21,216 nucleotides of DNA, taken from NCBI GenBank assembly GCA_049999805.1, contig JBNGIO010006176.1:1-21216 (forward strand). Direction: 5' to 3'. Below are positions 1-7,355 of the stretch, piece after piece (positions within the stretch are counted from its first letter, which is position 1; each line of letters begins with the position of its first letter). Below the pieces are notes generated by a model. That model was not told the origin of the DNA. It did not search any database and worked only from the letters and a program-made list of their open reading frames with translations. Position numbers and translations under genes: made by a program. The DNA is from Folioceros fuciformis. Its lineage: Eukaryota; Anthocerotophyta; Anthocerotopsida; Anthocerotales.

Positions 1-144
1 ACATTGAGAAAAGTATCCATACATTCAATATGATGTTAAGATTCAGATGATTTAGTGTAAAATTTGCAAGCAATATAGGAAGAAAAGTCATATTAGATGA
101 GGCAACGGCATAGCAAACATCAGGTCCAGTTCTATGGAAAACGA

Positions 145-217
145 GCTTTCAATTCAATTAATTGGAATTGTCCAATTCTATACACAACATGCTTTCAATT
201 CAATTCATTGGAATTGA
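145..217. repeat. Imperfect direct repeat, about 46-bp spacing
   Basis: The string gctttcaattcaatt occurs at 145 and again at 191. Each copy continues into a near-palindromic TTGGAATTG segment. It looks like a local duplication, with nothing to suggest coding. Confidence 0.6.
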
Positions 218-289
218 ACTAGAACCCGAGATCATGATAGTCCAAGATTTACCGAAGTGGTGAAGAATGTAGTAGGGTGTAGTTCTGAT

Positions 290-446
290 GGTCTAATTTA
301 TCTATTTCAAATAGAATATAACCATTATAGGAATAACGGTCTAATTTGTCTGTTTCAAATAGTATATTACCTTTGTAGGAATAACGGTCAAATTAACTAC
401 TTAAAATAGTATATTTAAAATAGTATATTACCATTGTAGGAAGTTG
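290..446. repeat. 48-bp tandem repeat, about three copies
   Basis: Units start at 290, 338 and 386 with ggtctaattt or ggtcaaatt, and each includes an aaatagtatat-like core and a taggaataac-like end. The third unit is longer because an aaaatagtatatt segment is duplicated inside it. This is a small minisatellite in AT-rich DNA. Confidence 0.75.
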
Positions 447-1059
447 TGCAATTTCATTATACAATTAATCTGATTATGGCAGTGGGAAATATTGAATCAC
501 AATACCTTGATGACAAAGCTTGCACTGAGATGGTAATATTCATGGCCTCCTCACTCTTGGAGTCCCCCATATTTTGGTTCAATGTTTTCTCTCTAAACCT
601 CTTTCTAACCCACTTAACCTCCTTCTAAGCCACTAGGAAAGACTTGATTGCTTAGACATTCCTACAATCAATGGATTTGGCAACAACTCACATGAATCAA
701 TTTAAGATGAAATCATTGGAAGCAAAAATCATACACATACTTGAACTTGTAGTCTTAACCTTCATCTATAGAATAAAGGAGTCTTTATGTCTTACTAGTT
801 TTCTTTTGAATCCCATTGAAAATAAAAACTTATGTGATTTCATCTATGAACCATATTAACATTCTTAAGGTCTTACTATAAAATATAATGATAATAGTAT
901 ATATAAGTACATAGAATAAAAAGTTATTTTTCTGTAAGAAAAAAAATAAAATAAAACCTATTTTCTCAAAAAAAGAAGATTCTCCTTATTTTCACTTTGG
1001 TCGGAGACTCGAAGCCATTTTTTTGACAAATGCCCTTTTCTTCCCAGGTTTGAGGGCCA

Positions 1060-1169
1060 AGTTAAGTCCCGACGTTTGGACCTTGACACGAAGGGGCAGG
1101 CCTCCTCGCGTCACAGACCCTGGGCCGGTAGGGGTAGAGCCTCGCGCGGGGTGCCGGTCACCAAATCTA
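1060..1169. repeat. GC-rich block abutting the element A LTR
   Basis: Base composition changes sharply from AT-rich to GC-rich at about 1060 and back at the LTR start. The block ends in GGTCACCAAATC (1156-1167), and the same 12-mer ends the other GC-rich block at 8146-8157. It may be a copy of a dispersed repeat; I cannot name the family. Confidence 0.4.
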
Positions 1170-1259
1170 TGTGAAACTGGTTCTTTTCGTGAAGCTCGTT
1201 ACTCTGAATAGTCATCGTAGGAGACACAATCTGAATAGACGCCACTTCTCCTCGTACAA
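1170..1259 (+). repeat. Element A first LTR, 5' part, cut by assembly gap
   Basis: It starts TGTGAAACTGG and aligns with the second LTR starting at 1468 (TGTGAAACCGG). Both continue into matching gctcgtta, agagacac and aatagacgc strings. The alignment has small substitutions and a 3-bp length change, so the two copies have diverged. The right part is lost in the N run. Confidence 0.8.
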
Positions 1260-1359
1260 NNNNNNNNNNNNNNNNNNNNNNNNNNNNNNNNNNNNNNNNN
1301 NNNNNNNNNNNNNNNNNNNNNNNNNNNNNNNNNNNNNNNNNNNNNNNNNNNNNNNNNNN
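1260..1359. other. Assembly gap of exactly 100 N
   Basis: A round-number N run is usually a placeholder for unknown length. The missing sequence should hold the rest of the first LTR and most of the gag-pol of the upstream tandem copy, which would be several kilobases if intact. Confidence 0.9.
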
Positions 1360-1361
1360 CT

Positions 1362-1436
1362 GACATTCTTACCAAGCCCTTGGGGAAGATCAAACATGAG
1401 AGCTTCTATTCGGAATTAGGACTTGTTGATTTGTGA
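1362..1436 (+). pseudogene. Element A RNase H C-terminal end
   Basis: The frame reads DILTKPLGKIKHES and continues to a TGA stop at 1434-1436. A(D)ILTKPL is the signature at the end of the Copia reverse transcriptase/RNase H polyprotein, just before the polypurine tract. It fixes the orientation of the upstream copy as + strand. Everything before it is in the gap, so only the last 24 residues can be seen. Confidence 0.85.
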
Positions 1437-1456
1437 TGTTTCAGATCATCTCGCTT

Positions 1457-1465
1457 CAAGGGGGG
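1457..1465 (+). other. Element A polypurine tract
   Basis: CAAGGGGGG lies two bases before the TGTGAAAC start of the LTR and about 20 bases after the pol stop. This is the expected place for plus-strand priming during reverse transcription. Confidence 0.75.
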
Positions 1466-1467
1466 TG

Positions 1468-1658
1468 TGTGAAACCGGTTCCTTTCGTCAAGCTCGTTAT
1501 TCTGAATAGGCATCATCATCGTAAGAGACACGATTCAAATAGACGCGACTCCTCCTCGTACAGACTTGTTTAATACCTTTGTACATGCACATAATTAAAA
1601 CACACACTTTGCATTCTCTCCTCTCAGTTGTGTGTGTGCTCTCCTTTACTTTGGTTCA
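1468..1658 (+). repeat. Element A middle LTR (191 bp)
   Basis: It begins TGTGAAAC directly after the polypurine tract and ends TTGGTTCA directly before the primer-binding site, giving TG...CA ends. It is the most complete LTR of element A and links the end of one copy to the start of the next. I see no convincing TATA box. Confidence 0.8.
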
Positions 1659-1670
1659 TGGTATCAGAGC
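1659..1670 (+). other. Element A primer-binding site for initiator tRNA-Met
   Basis: TGGTATCAGAGC immediately follows the LTR's terminal CA. It is complementary to the 3' end of plant initiator methionine tRNA, the usual minus-strand primer of plant Copia elements. Its presence after the middle LTR shows that a second internal region starts here. Confidence 0.9.
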
Positions 1671-1749
1671 ATCGATTGTAGAGCATGCCTGAAATGCATG
1701 ACAAGACTAGACAGAGTCTGATTCTGTGCCAGTAAAATAACATAACCCA

Positions 1750-2013
1750 ATGAACAAACCACGGAGATTCTGGCCAGAATGCTTTGAGATACTCAAACAT
1801 TCTTATCAACATAGAAGAGGGAAATCTCATAACAACTTCAATAGAAAACACTCTCTCTCTGGTCTTTTGGATTCAGACATCATTCGTCTACATTTGGAGA
1901 CCACCAATAAACTAGTCACACAATCAATTAGTCTTGCACAATCTAGAGATCATCCTCATGGTGCTGAACTCTCTTGTCTATCTGCTCATTTAGACGATAT
2001 ATGTAGGAGATAA
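1750..2013 (+). CDS. Leader open frame upstream of element A gag
   Basis: An 87-codon frame runs from ATG to TAA between the primer-binding site and gag. It contains a stretch (residues about 39-80, from LLDSDIIRLHLETTNKLV on) that looks amphipathic and helix-forming. After the stop the same frame continues with similar-looking residues (IFSTLDWIYTQLEIM) to about 2080, so it may be a longer frame now broken. I recognise no domain. It may be an extended gag N-terminus, an upstream frame, or chance. Confidence 0.3.
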   Translation: MNKPRRFWPECFEILKHSYQHRRGKSHNNFNRKHSLSGLLDSDIIRLHLETTNKLVTQSISLAQSRDHPHGAELSCLSAHLDDICRR

Positions 2014-2100
2014 CATGACATCTTTTCTACCCTGGATTGGATTTATACTCAATTAGAAATCATGAACAAGCAATCATAATCGTCTAGGAGATCTAGCCCA

Positions 2101-2935
2101 ATGGCTAATCCACCTCAGACCGTTTCCAAGGCATATCAGATTGATAAGTTAACTAGCATCAATTATCACACATGGGCAGCCCGTATAGAAATGCTTTTAT
2201 TAAGAAATTCTCTATGGCTTGTAGTAACAGGCTCTGAAGCACAGCCAACAGCAGGTCATGCTGACTTACCTGCATGGCTACTCAAAGATGCACAAGCTCG
2301 TTCCGACATACTCTTGCATGTAGGAGATACATTAATCTCTATAATCAAAAGACTAAAAACATCCAAAGAAATGTGGGACAAATTGCAATCTACCTATGTA
2401 GAGGGCAACATGGAACGACTACAATCCTTGAAATTGACTGAAGGAAATAGTTCTAGATTTTCTAGAGTCATAGCAAGGCTCCTTAGATTCATAAATCTCC
2501 TCAGGTCTAATGGTGGACGACGCAATACAGGTTATGCACCTATTGAGAGCCTTACCTTCCTCCTGGGGCAACTTTATCATTGCACAGACTAGTAGCACGT
2601 CAGCTTGTAATCCTTTAAATCTAACTACACTAATCAGCAGAATCATGCACGAAGCTAGATTGAGACAAGGTAACAACTCTTCCAGCACCACTGGTAATAC
2701 CTCTGCTCTCTTTGTTGGTAGTAAGAAACACTGGAATCAAACTAGCAAACCCTCTACTTCCACTTCTAGAGGAACTCACCGTCCTCCTCCCAATAATCCT
2801 ACACATAAGAATAAGACATGTCATTATTGTCAAAAACCTGGTCACATAGCACCTGACTGTAGAAAAAAGAAACGGGACAAAGCTGTAGGGATTCACAACC
2901 CTCATTCAGCACCAGCTTCAGTTAACACTGCTTAA
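2101..2935 (+). pseudogene. gag: Element A gag (UBN2-type capsid plus zinc knuckle), frameshifted
   Basis: Gag packages the element RNA into particles. The first frame (2101 to about 2505) has the Copia gag N-terminus: YQIDKLTSINYHTWAARIEM, then LWLVVTGSE and the KTSKEMWDKLQSTYV region. At about 2505 the reading shifts by one, and the second frame carries MHLLRALPSSWGNFI and a CCHC zinc knuckle, CHYCQKPGHIAPDC (about 2817-2858), with basic residues after it. A TAA at 2933-2935 then separates it from protease, which lies in the same frame. The single-base shift and the stop make it a pseudogene. Similarity to Copia gag is clear from motif order and spacing. Confidence 0.85.
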
Positions 2936-3212
2936 GCTGGACAAGGCCCTTCCTACGTCTTCACTCCTCTGCCTGGTAACTTGAATTCTGATCAGCCTTT
3001 CCAAGATATGTGGCTCCTTCATAGTGGAGCAACAGAGCACATGTCACCTAGGAGGGATTGGTTCTTCTAGTATACCTCTTTGCCTACTCCTCAACTTGTC
3101 TACATGGGAGATAGGTCTCCACATATGGCTGTTGGTAAGGGAGTGGTCAAAGTGCAACTTCAAAATCATACAGCTTTCATCAAAGACATCTTGTACGTTC
3201 TTGCACTGACAT
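2936..3212 (+). pseudogene. Element A aspartic protease remnant with D-to-H active site
   Basis: Protease cuts the Gag-Pol precursor. The frame reads MWLLHSGATEHMSPRRDWF; in Copia elements this motif is normally (W)(L/V)LDSGA, so the catalytic aspartate has become histidine (CAT at 3020-3022). A TAG at 3068-3070 interrupts the frame. Past it come YMGDRSPHMAVGKGVV and FIKDILYVLAL, the normal protease tail. The frame is cut at 3212 by a solo LTR. The protein could not act even without the stops. Confidence 0.85.
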
Positions 3213-3411
3213 TGTTGAGTATTTAATATATAGGACATTGTATATTCCTAGGGCACTTTTCATAACCCTAGATGAGAGTTAGTTAGTTATTGTAACCGTT
3301 TCATGGAGCTAGGACATGCTTCTTGTTCTCCCCCACCTTTTTCATAATACGTACATTTTTGCCTTCCGTTCCATGCATTGCTCAATCTACTATGAACCTA
3401 TAAACGGAACA
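3213..3411. repeat. Solo LTR (199 bp) nested in element A protease/preintegrase
   Basis: The insert begins TGTTGAG and ends GGAACA (TGTT...AACA ends). It is flanked by GACAT (3208-3212) and AACAC (3412-3416), explainable as a 5-bp target duplication with one change in each copy. Insert plus one duplication is 204 nt, a multiple of three. Removing them rejoins FIKDILYVLALT to NLLSVTRSRN in one frame, as expected for Copia pol. It does not match the LTRs of elements A, B, C or E by eye. Strand is uncertain. An alternative boundary with an exact ACAT duplication does not restore the frame. Confidence 0.75.
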
Positions 3412-3416
3412 AACAC

Positions 3417-3799
3417 ATAATTTGTTATCAGTTACTAGATCTCGAAATAGCAAGATTACCTTCACACATAAAGGTTATCAGATCTCCTTTAGACTTGCCT
3501 CCGGGAAGTTAGTGTTATTGTTTTATCCTTAAAGTGGCAAGTTATTTTATATGGCTTCAGGCATCTTGCCCAAGTCCCTAAGTACAATGCACACCACACA
3601 TAGTTTAGTACCTACAGATGCTACAACTACTTTATGGCACTTACGCTTAGCCCACTTACATTTGCAGGGCATGCAGCAGATGTCCACCAAAAATATGGTT
3701 TTAGGGTTACCTCCTAAGTTAGAAGCTTTACCTCTATGTCATGGCTACGTCAAAGGCAAGCACTCTAGCCAGCCTTACCCTAGACACTGCAATCATTAA
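3417..3799 (+). pseudogene. Element A GAG-preintegrase remnant
   Basis: After the solo LTR the frame resumes with NLLSVTRSRNSKITF, hits a TAA at about 3531, and continues to TTLWHLRLAHLHLQGM and KGKHSSQPYPRH. WHxRLxH followed by a CxxC-KGK motif is the HHCC zinc-binding domain before Copia integrase. Here the second cysteine of CxxC is lost (LCHGYVKGK). Similarity ends at about 3799, before any integrase DDE core, so the element is truncated. Confidence 0.8.
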
Positions 3800-4489
3800 A
3801 GCTTGTGTCGGTTTTGCATCTTGTCCGATTCTACATCTGCTTGAAATGTGTCTCAAACTTCTGTCAGCGGTAGTCTTCTGTTACAACTTTGAACTCAAAT
3901 CCATTCCTGTTAGAAGTCCAAGTGTGGTCTGTTGAATGTGAGCCCAGTGGGGATTATGATATTTCCAGCTTATAGTAGCTCTTGTTTTGTACAATTGGTC
4001 TGTGTTGTTTCCAATTTCACAGCCATGGTCCAAATGCACAACCGTCCATGGCTGGACCACACCCTTGCAATGCCCGCCATTTTTAGCCGCAAGTTTGTGA
4101 TGCAAGTCTCAAATGTGGCTACAACTTTCCATAGCAATTCAAAGTCTGGCCACAACCAGCATAATTTCAAAGAAGCCTACTGTTTCACTTAGGAATGTGC
4201 TCCAAGCAACTATCTCCTTTGACAGACCTCCAGTTCTAGAAGGGGACGTTCACCACCGTGAAACGTACACCAAACCTTAAGCTTGCACGTTCACATCAAT
4301 GTTCACCTGTTACCTTGCACCCTGTCATGTAGTCAGTGCACAGCCATGTTGCTTCCTTTCCTTCTGCGTTTCTCACTTGTGAGAGATGAAACAACTCCCA
4401 CATGCGGTCTTTAGGGAATTTGAGACCCTCCTTGAGACCGGGCCTTAAGGCCTGTCACCACATAGCAGCAGCGGAAGGTGCCTGGCACG
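3800..4489. other. Unassigned sequence between elements A and E
   Basis: No frame longer than about 90 codons and none that looks like a known protein. I see no LTR ends, primer site or clear repeat. It could be host DNA or old transposon sequence beyond recognition. Confidence 0.5.
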
Positions 4490-4760
4490 TGTAAGAAACA
4501 AGCTCAAACACAACACAGCTTGGGCAACACACATGATCAACAAAGTTAGCAGACACAAGTAGAGGCAATGGATGGTACACGCAATAGCACCACTAGCTTA
4601 GATAGGCTCAACAGTACACAACAATATGGTGCATAGGGTGCTACATATATAGCCCTTAGGCTAGGCAATTATCGAGGAGATAAGCCCTAGACTCGAGGGT
4701 GCAATATCCTAGTATATCCTAATATACTAGGGTAAGTAGCGGAGGATTGAATCTCTAACA
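4490..4760 (-). repeat. Element E 3' LTR (271 bp)
   Basis: On the + strand it reads TGTAAGAAAC...CTCTAACA; the right copy (7356-7684) has the same start, matching internal sequence and a diverged end (CTACGACA). A TATATATG-like box on the - strand lies near 4645. It joins the polypurine tract at 4761. Confidence 0.9.
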
Positions 4761-4773
4761 CTCCCCCTTCAAG
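4761..4773 (-). other. Element E polypurine tract
   Basis: CTCCCCCTTCAAG on the + strand is CTTGAAGGGGGAG on the - strand. It lies immediately before the TGTTAGAG start of the LTR, as expected for plus-strand priming. Confidence 0.85.
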
Positions 4774-4780
4774 CTAAAGC

Positions 4781-5075
4781 TACTTACCAACACCAAGATC
4801 CGAACAAAAATGTGCAAACTTTATGCCGCTGAGCGCCTTGGTGATGATGTCCGCCACCATCACCCTTGGGTGTGTGGTGATCCTCTTCTGTTGTCGTTGG
4901 TGGATCTGGAACAAGGAAGGCGTCCTGGATAAACTCAAAGTCGAGGTCCGTATAAACAGCCATGCTCTCCGCATTACTTCCAATGTTGTTCTCAGCGAAC
5001 ACGACATCAAAACTTTCATGCATCTGCTTGCTGACGGGATCCCACAATCTGTAAGCCTTTCATTCATTCGCATAA
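4781..5075 (-). pseudogene. Element E integrase C-terminal linker fused to RNase H end (RT deleted)
   Basis: Reading down the - strand, GYANE, a stop, then KAYRLWDPVSKQMHESFD is the conserved segment downstream of the Copia integrase core. It continues to about 4870, then in a different frame jumps to VMVADIITKALSGIKFAHFC, the extreme C-terminus of RNase H. Reverse transcriptase with its YVDD motif and most of RNase H, normally over 1.5 kb, are gone. The join lies near 4860-4870. Confidence 0.8.
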
Positions 5076-5080
5076 CCAAT

Positions 5081-5362
5081 TGTAGGGTTATTAAAGCCCG
5101 AATGTGCTTAGACTAATATGTTAGTCTAAGATTAGTGTCTAGTTAAGTATCATTAGTTTAGATTAGCTTAAGCTAATCTGTAGGAAGCTTCTTGCGCAGC
5201 TTCCTGTGCGCTTCTTGTGAAGCTTCCCTAGAGAGCTCTTCTAGAGGGTATAAATACCCCTTGAGCTCCCTTGCATATGGAGACTCAATGTGAGAGTGTG
5301 ACCTCTCTTTCTCCTCCTCCTTGCTTCCTCCTTCATCATGTTGCTCCAGGAGCGATCCTTCA
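5081..5362 (+). repeat. Solo LTR (282 bp) nested in element E integrase
   Basis: It begins TGTAGGG, ends CCTTCA (TG...CA), and is flanked by CCAAT (5076-5080) and TCAAT (5363-5367), a 5-bp target duplication with one change. Removing the insert and one duplication copy rejoins, on the - strand, SIKCSFI to GYANE in frame, as expected for Copia pol. A TATAAATA box at 5249-5256 suggests + orientation. The region upstream of it holds a 10-bp perfect hairpin (5107-5130) and a 20-nt palindrome (5160-5179). No internal coding region remains. Confidence 0.85.
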
Positions 5363-5893
5363 TCAATGAAGCTGCACTTGATGCTTCTGTCGTTTAACTT
5401 CTTCCGCAGTTGCTTAGAAAAATGCACATAGGCTATACAGCCAAACACTCTCAAATGTGAGACATTTGGTTTCTCACCAAACCAAGCTTCATGGGGTGTC
5501 ATAGAGCCACCTAGCACCATGGTAATTGACATATTCTGTTTGTGTATCGCCGCTGCCATTGCATCTGCCCAAAAATATTTTGGCATCCTGCTTTCCACTA
5601 GCAGACTCCTAGTGCCATTACAGATGGTACGATTTTTACGCTTGGCAATTCCTGCATGTTGCGGCGTGTACCTTGTTGTCAACTGCCTCTCAATTCCGGC
5701 CACTATGCATTCATCCTTGAAGAGTTTACTCAAATACTCTCCTGCCCCATCAGTTCAAAGTTTCTTCAACTTCTTTCCGGTTTGTTTCTCCGCAGTCACC
5801 CTGAACATCTGAAATGCTTGGAGAGCATCACTCTTCTTCTGCAAGAAGTACACCATTGTTCTCTTGCTATAGTCATCGATAAACGAAATATAG
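5363..5893 (-). pseudogene. Element E integrase core, broken
   Basis: Integrase inserts the cDNA. On the - strand RYYISFIDDYSKRTMVYFLQ holds the first catalytic Asp. TDGAGEYLSKLFKDE holds the second but is preceded by an in-frame TGA. YTPQHAGIAKRKNRTI has Lys where the family has the catalytic Glu (usually NGVAERKNR). FWADAM, HEAWFGEKPNVSHLRVFG and DRSIKCSFI follow as in Copia. The chain leaves element E at 5362 and runs into the solo LTR, giving a chimeric C-terminal tail. With the Glu-to-Lys change and stops it cannot be active. Confidence 0.85.
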
Positions 5894-6273
5894 TATCTTG
5901 GCTACACCATCCTTGCTTCCACTTGCATTGGTCCGCAAAGATCAGAGTTGACAAGTTCCAAGACTTCTTTTGCTCTCTTTGTGATTGAAACATAAGACAT
6001 TCGGGAATGCTTGCCTTTCATACAAGCATCACACAGACCAAGTTTTGCCTTCTGGAGCTCAATTCCTGTCACAAGCTTCTTTCGCTCCATCTCCAGGAGA
6101 AACTTCAAGTTGGTATGCCCAAGCCGTCTATGCCACAGTAAGGCATTTTCACCTTTCTTCGACACTGTCAGAAACTCTTGGTTGTTAGGAACCTCCATCT
6201 GGTACAAGTTCCCTGTACGGTGGCCCTTTGCCACCACATTGTCATGCATCTGACCATTCTTCTGACCATTCAT
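5894..6273 (-). pseudogene. Element E GAG-preintegrase domain
   Basis: The - strand frame shows GNLYQMEV, ALLWHRRLGHTNLKFL, then CDACMKGKHSRMSY and LELVNSDLCGPM, the HHCC zinc-binding domain before integrase, all four ligands present. It ends at an in-frame TAG after MQVEARMV; the integrase core continues in the same frame. Immediately upstream, AATGGTCAGAAG is tandemly repeated, and the protease expected between here and the zinc knuckle is absent. Confidence 0.85.
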
Positions 6274-7150
6274 GCGTGCGATACTTCTTTTTAGAGCGTT
6301 GCCTCATAACCTCACCTTTACTCTCACCCTCCGTGAGATGTGTAGTCTTCTGATCCTTGCAATCCTTCTCATAATGACCATACTTGAATCATTTCCGGCA
6401 CTATCCCTGGTTCACTATTCTCTTGTCCTTCTGTCCCTACGAGGACTCCCCCTGCTTGTCCTTATTCCTGGTTGTTCCATCCCTTCCCCTTGGATGAACA
6501 TCGCATGCTCCGGAATTGTTGAAAATCCTACCATTGCGTCCAACTAGCAAGTCTCCTTTGCCAACATCTTAGAGGTGACCTCCTCCCATGTGAGAGTGTC
6601 TTGGGCTATTAGGAAATCTATGAACCCTGACCAAGCTTCGAGCATAGAATGATATAGAAACATCTTCTATATGTCCTCCTGGATAGCAAAGCGCTCGTTA
6701 GTTGATGCTAGCGCTGTAAGCAGTTCATGAAAGGTGTCGATGTGGTTTCGCAAATCGTCTGCGTTTGAATACTTCAATGTTGTCACACAACAAAATAAGT
6801 GAAATACTTCACCTGCTCCCTTCTGCCCATATTTCTCATCGAGAAGGTTCCAAACATACTTTGTGCCCTTGTTTGGTTCTCCAACCTTTCAACTGGACTG
6901 CCATAGAGAGATTCATATTTAGGAGAGCTGTACTCTTGTGGTCTCTCCGCATCCATTCTCTCTGCTCTCTCAACTCATCTTTAGGTTTCGGCTCTTTGCC
7001 CTCGGTAATGCCATATGCGTCCTTTGCCATCAGTAGAACCTTCATGGACCTTTTCCATACATGGAACTCCGTTCCATCAAACACCCGCATCCTCAAGGCC
7101 ACAGTGGTTACTGAGCCCATCGTCATCACACCTCTGTCCTCTCTTATCAA
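6274..7150 (-). pseudogene. gag: Element E gag, with zinc-knuckle cysteine changed to stop
   Basis: The start region is MTMGSVTTVALRMRVFDG, followed by TEFHVWKRSMKVLLMAKDAY, the UBN2-type Copia gag fold. A stop interrupts it near 6836, but later segments (LKYSNADDLRNHIDTFHELL near 6750 and LTWEEVTSKML near 6570) continue the domain. The zinc knuckle near 6360-6400 reads CRK-stop-FKYGHYEKDC, so the second cysteine codon is now TGA. Downstream of the knuckle come only about 30 lysine/arginine-rich codons before preintegrase. Confidence 0.8.
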
Positions 7151-7338
7151 GTCTCGTTACTAAGCCCATCGTCATCACAACTTTGTCCTCTCTTATCAAG
7201 TCTCGTTATTGAGCCCATCGTCATCACAACTCTGTCCTCTCTTATCAAGTCTCGTTNNNNNNNNNNCTTATCAAGTCTCGTTACTGAGCCCATCGTCATC
7301 ACAACTCTGTCCTTTCTTATCAAGTCTCGCGATTAGTG
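7106..7338 (-). repeat. 49-bp tandem repeat over the element E gag start and leader
   Basis: Units beginning gagcccatcgtcatcaca recur at about 7113, 7162, 7211 and 7286 (+ strand). The spacing is 49 bp between the first three; the last is 75 bp away because a 10-N gap plus a 16-bp overlap lies between. The unit at the gag end carries the gag start codons (ATGACGATGGGC on the - strand), so the other copies place extra ATGs in the leader. Confidence 0.85.
7257..7266. other. 10-N gap, probably an unmerged overlap
   Basis: The 16 bases before the gap (7241-7256) and after it (7267-7282) are identical, cttatcaagtctcgtt. Removing the N run and one copy restores the exact 49-bp period of the surrounding array. 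Confidence 0.85.
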
Positions 7339-7343
7339 TTCTT

Positions 7344-7355
7344 GCTTTGATACCA
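7344..7355 (-). other. Element E primer-binding site
   Basis: GCTTTGATACCA on the + strand is TGGTATCAAAGC on the - strand, directly next to the LTR start at 7356. It is the initiator tRNA-Met primer site with A in place of G at position 9. Confidence 0.85.

Larger units (their letters stand above)
1..1059. other. AT-rich intergenic DNA without recognisable gene
   Basis: No open frame here resembles a known protein; the longest ones (about 60 codons) look like chance frames in AT-rich sequence. The content is short local duplications, listed separately, and simple A/T-rich sequence around 880-980. It ends at the GC-rich block before element A. Confidence 0.6.
1170..3799 (+). mobile_element. 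Element A: Copia LTR retrotransposon in LTR-internal-LTR-internal tandem, degraded
   Basis: In order: partial LTR, assembly gap, end of RNase H, polypurine tract, second LTR, tRNA-iMet primer-binding site, leader, gag with zinc knuckle, protease, GAG-preintegrase. The middle LTR serves both as the 3' LTR of the upstream copy and the 5' LTR of the downstream copy, as unequal LTR-LTR recombination produces. The downstream copy stops at about 3799, before the integrase core; no reverse transcriptase and no closing LTR are visible. Gag is frameshifted, protease has stops and a lost catalytic Asp, and a solo LTR interrupts it. Domain order (protease and preintegrase directly after gag) is that of Copia. 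Confidence 0.8.

Noticed and set aside
1023-1211. Small gene at the GC-rich block
   Set aside because: The frame crosses into the LTR and has no recognisable protein; the GC block explains its openness.
7106-7338. CRISPR-like regular repeat
   Set aside because: The 49-bp units are directly adjacent with no spacers, and they lie in a retrotransposon leader and include the gag start.
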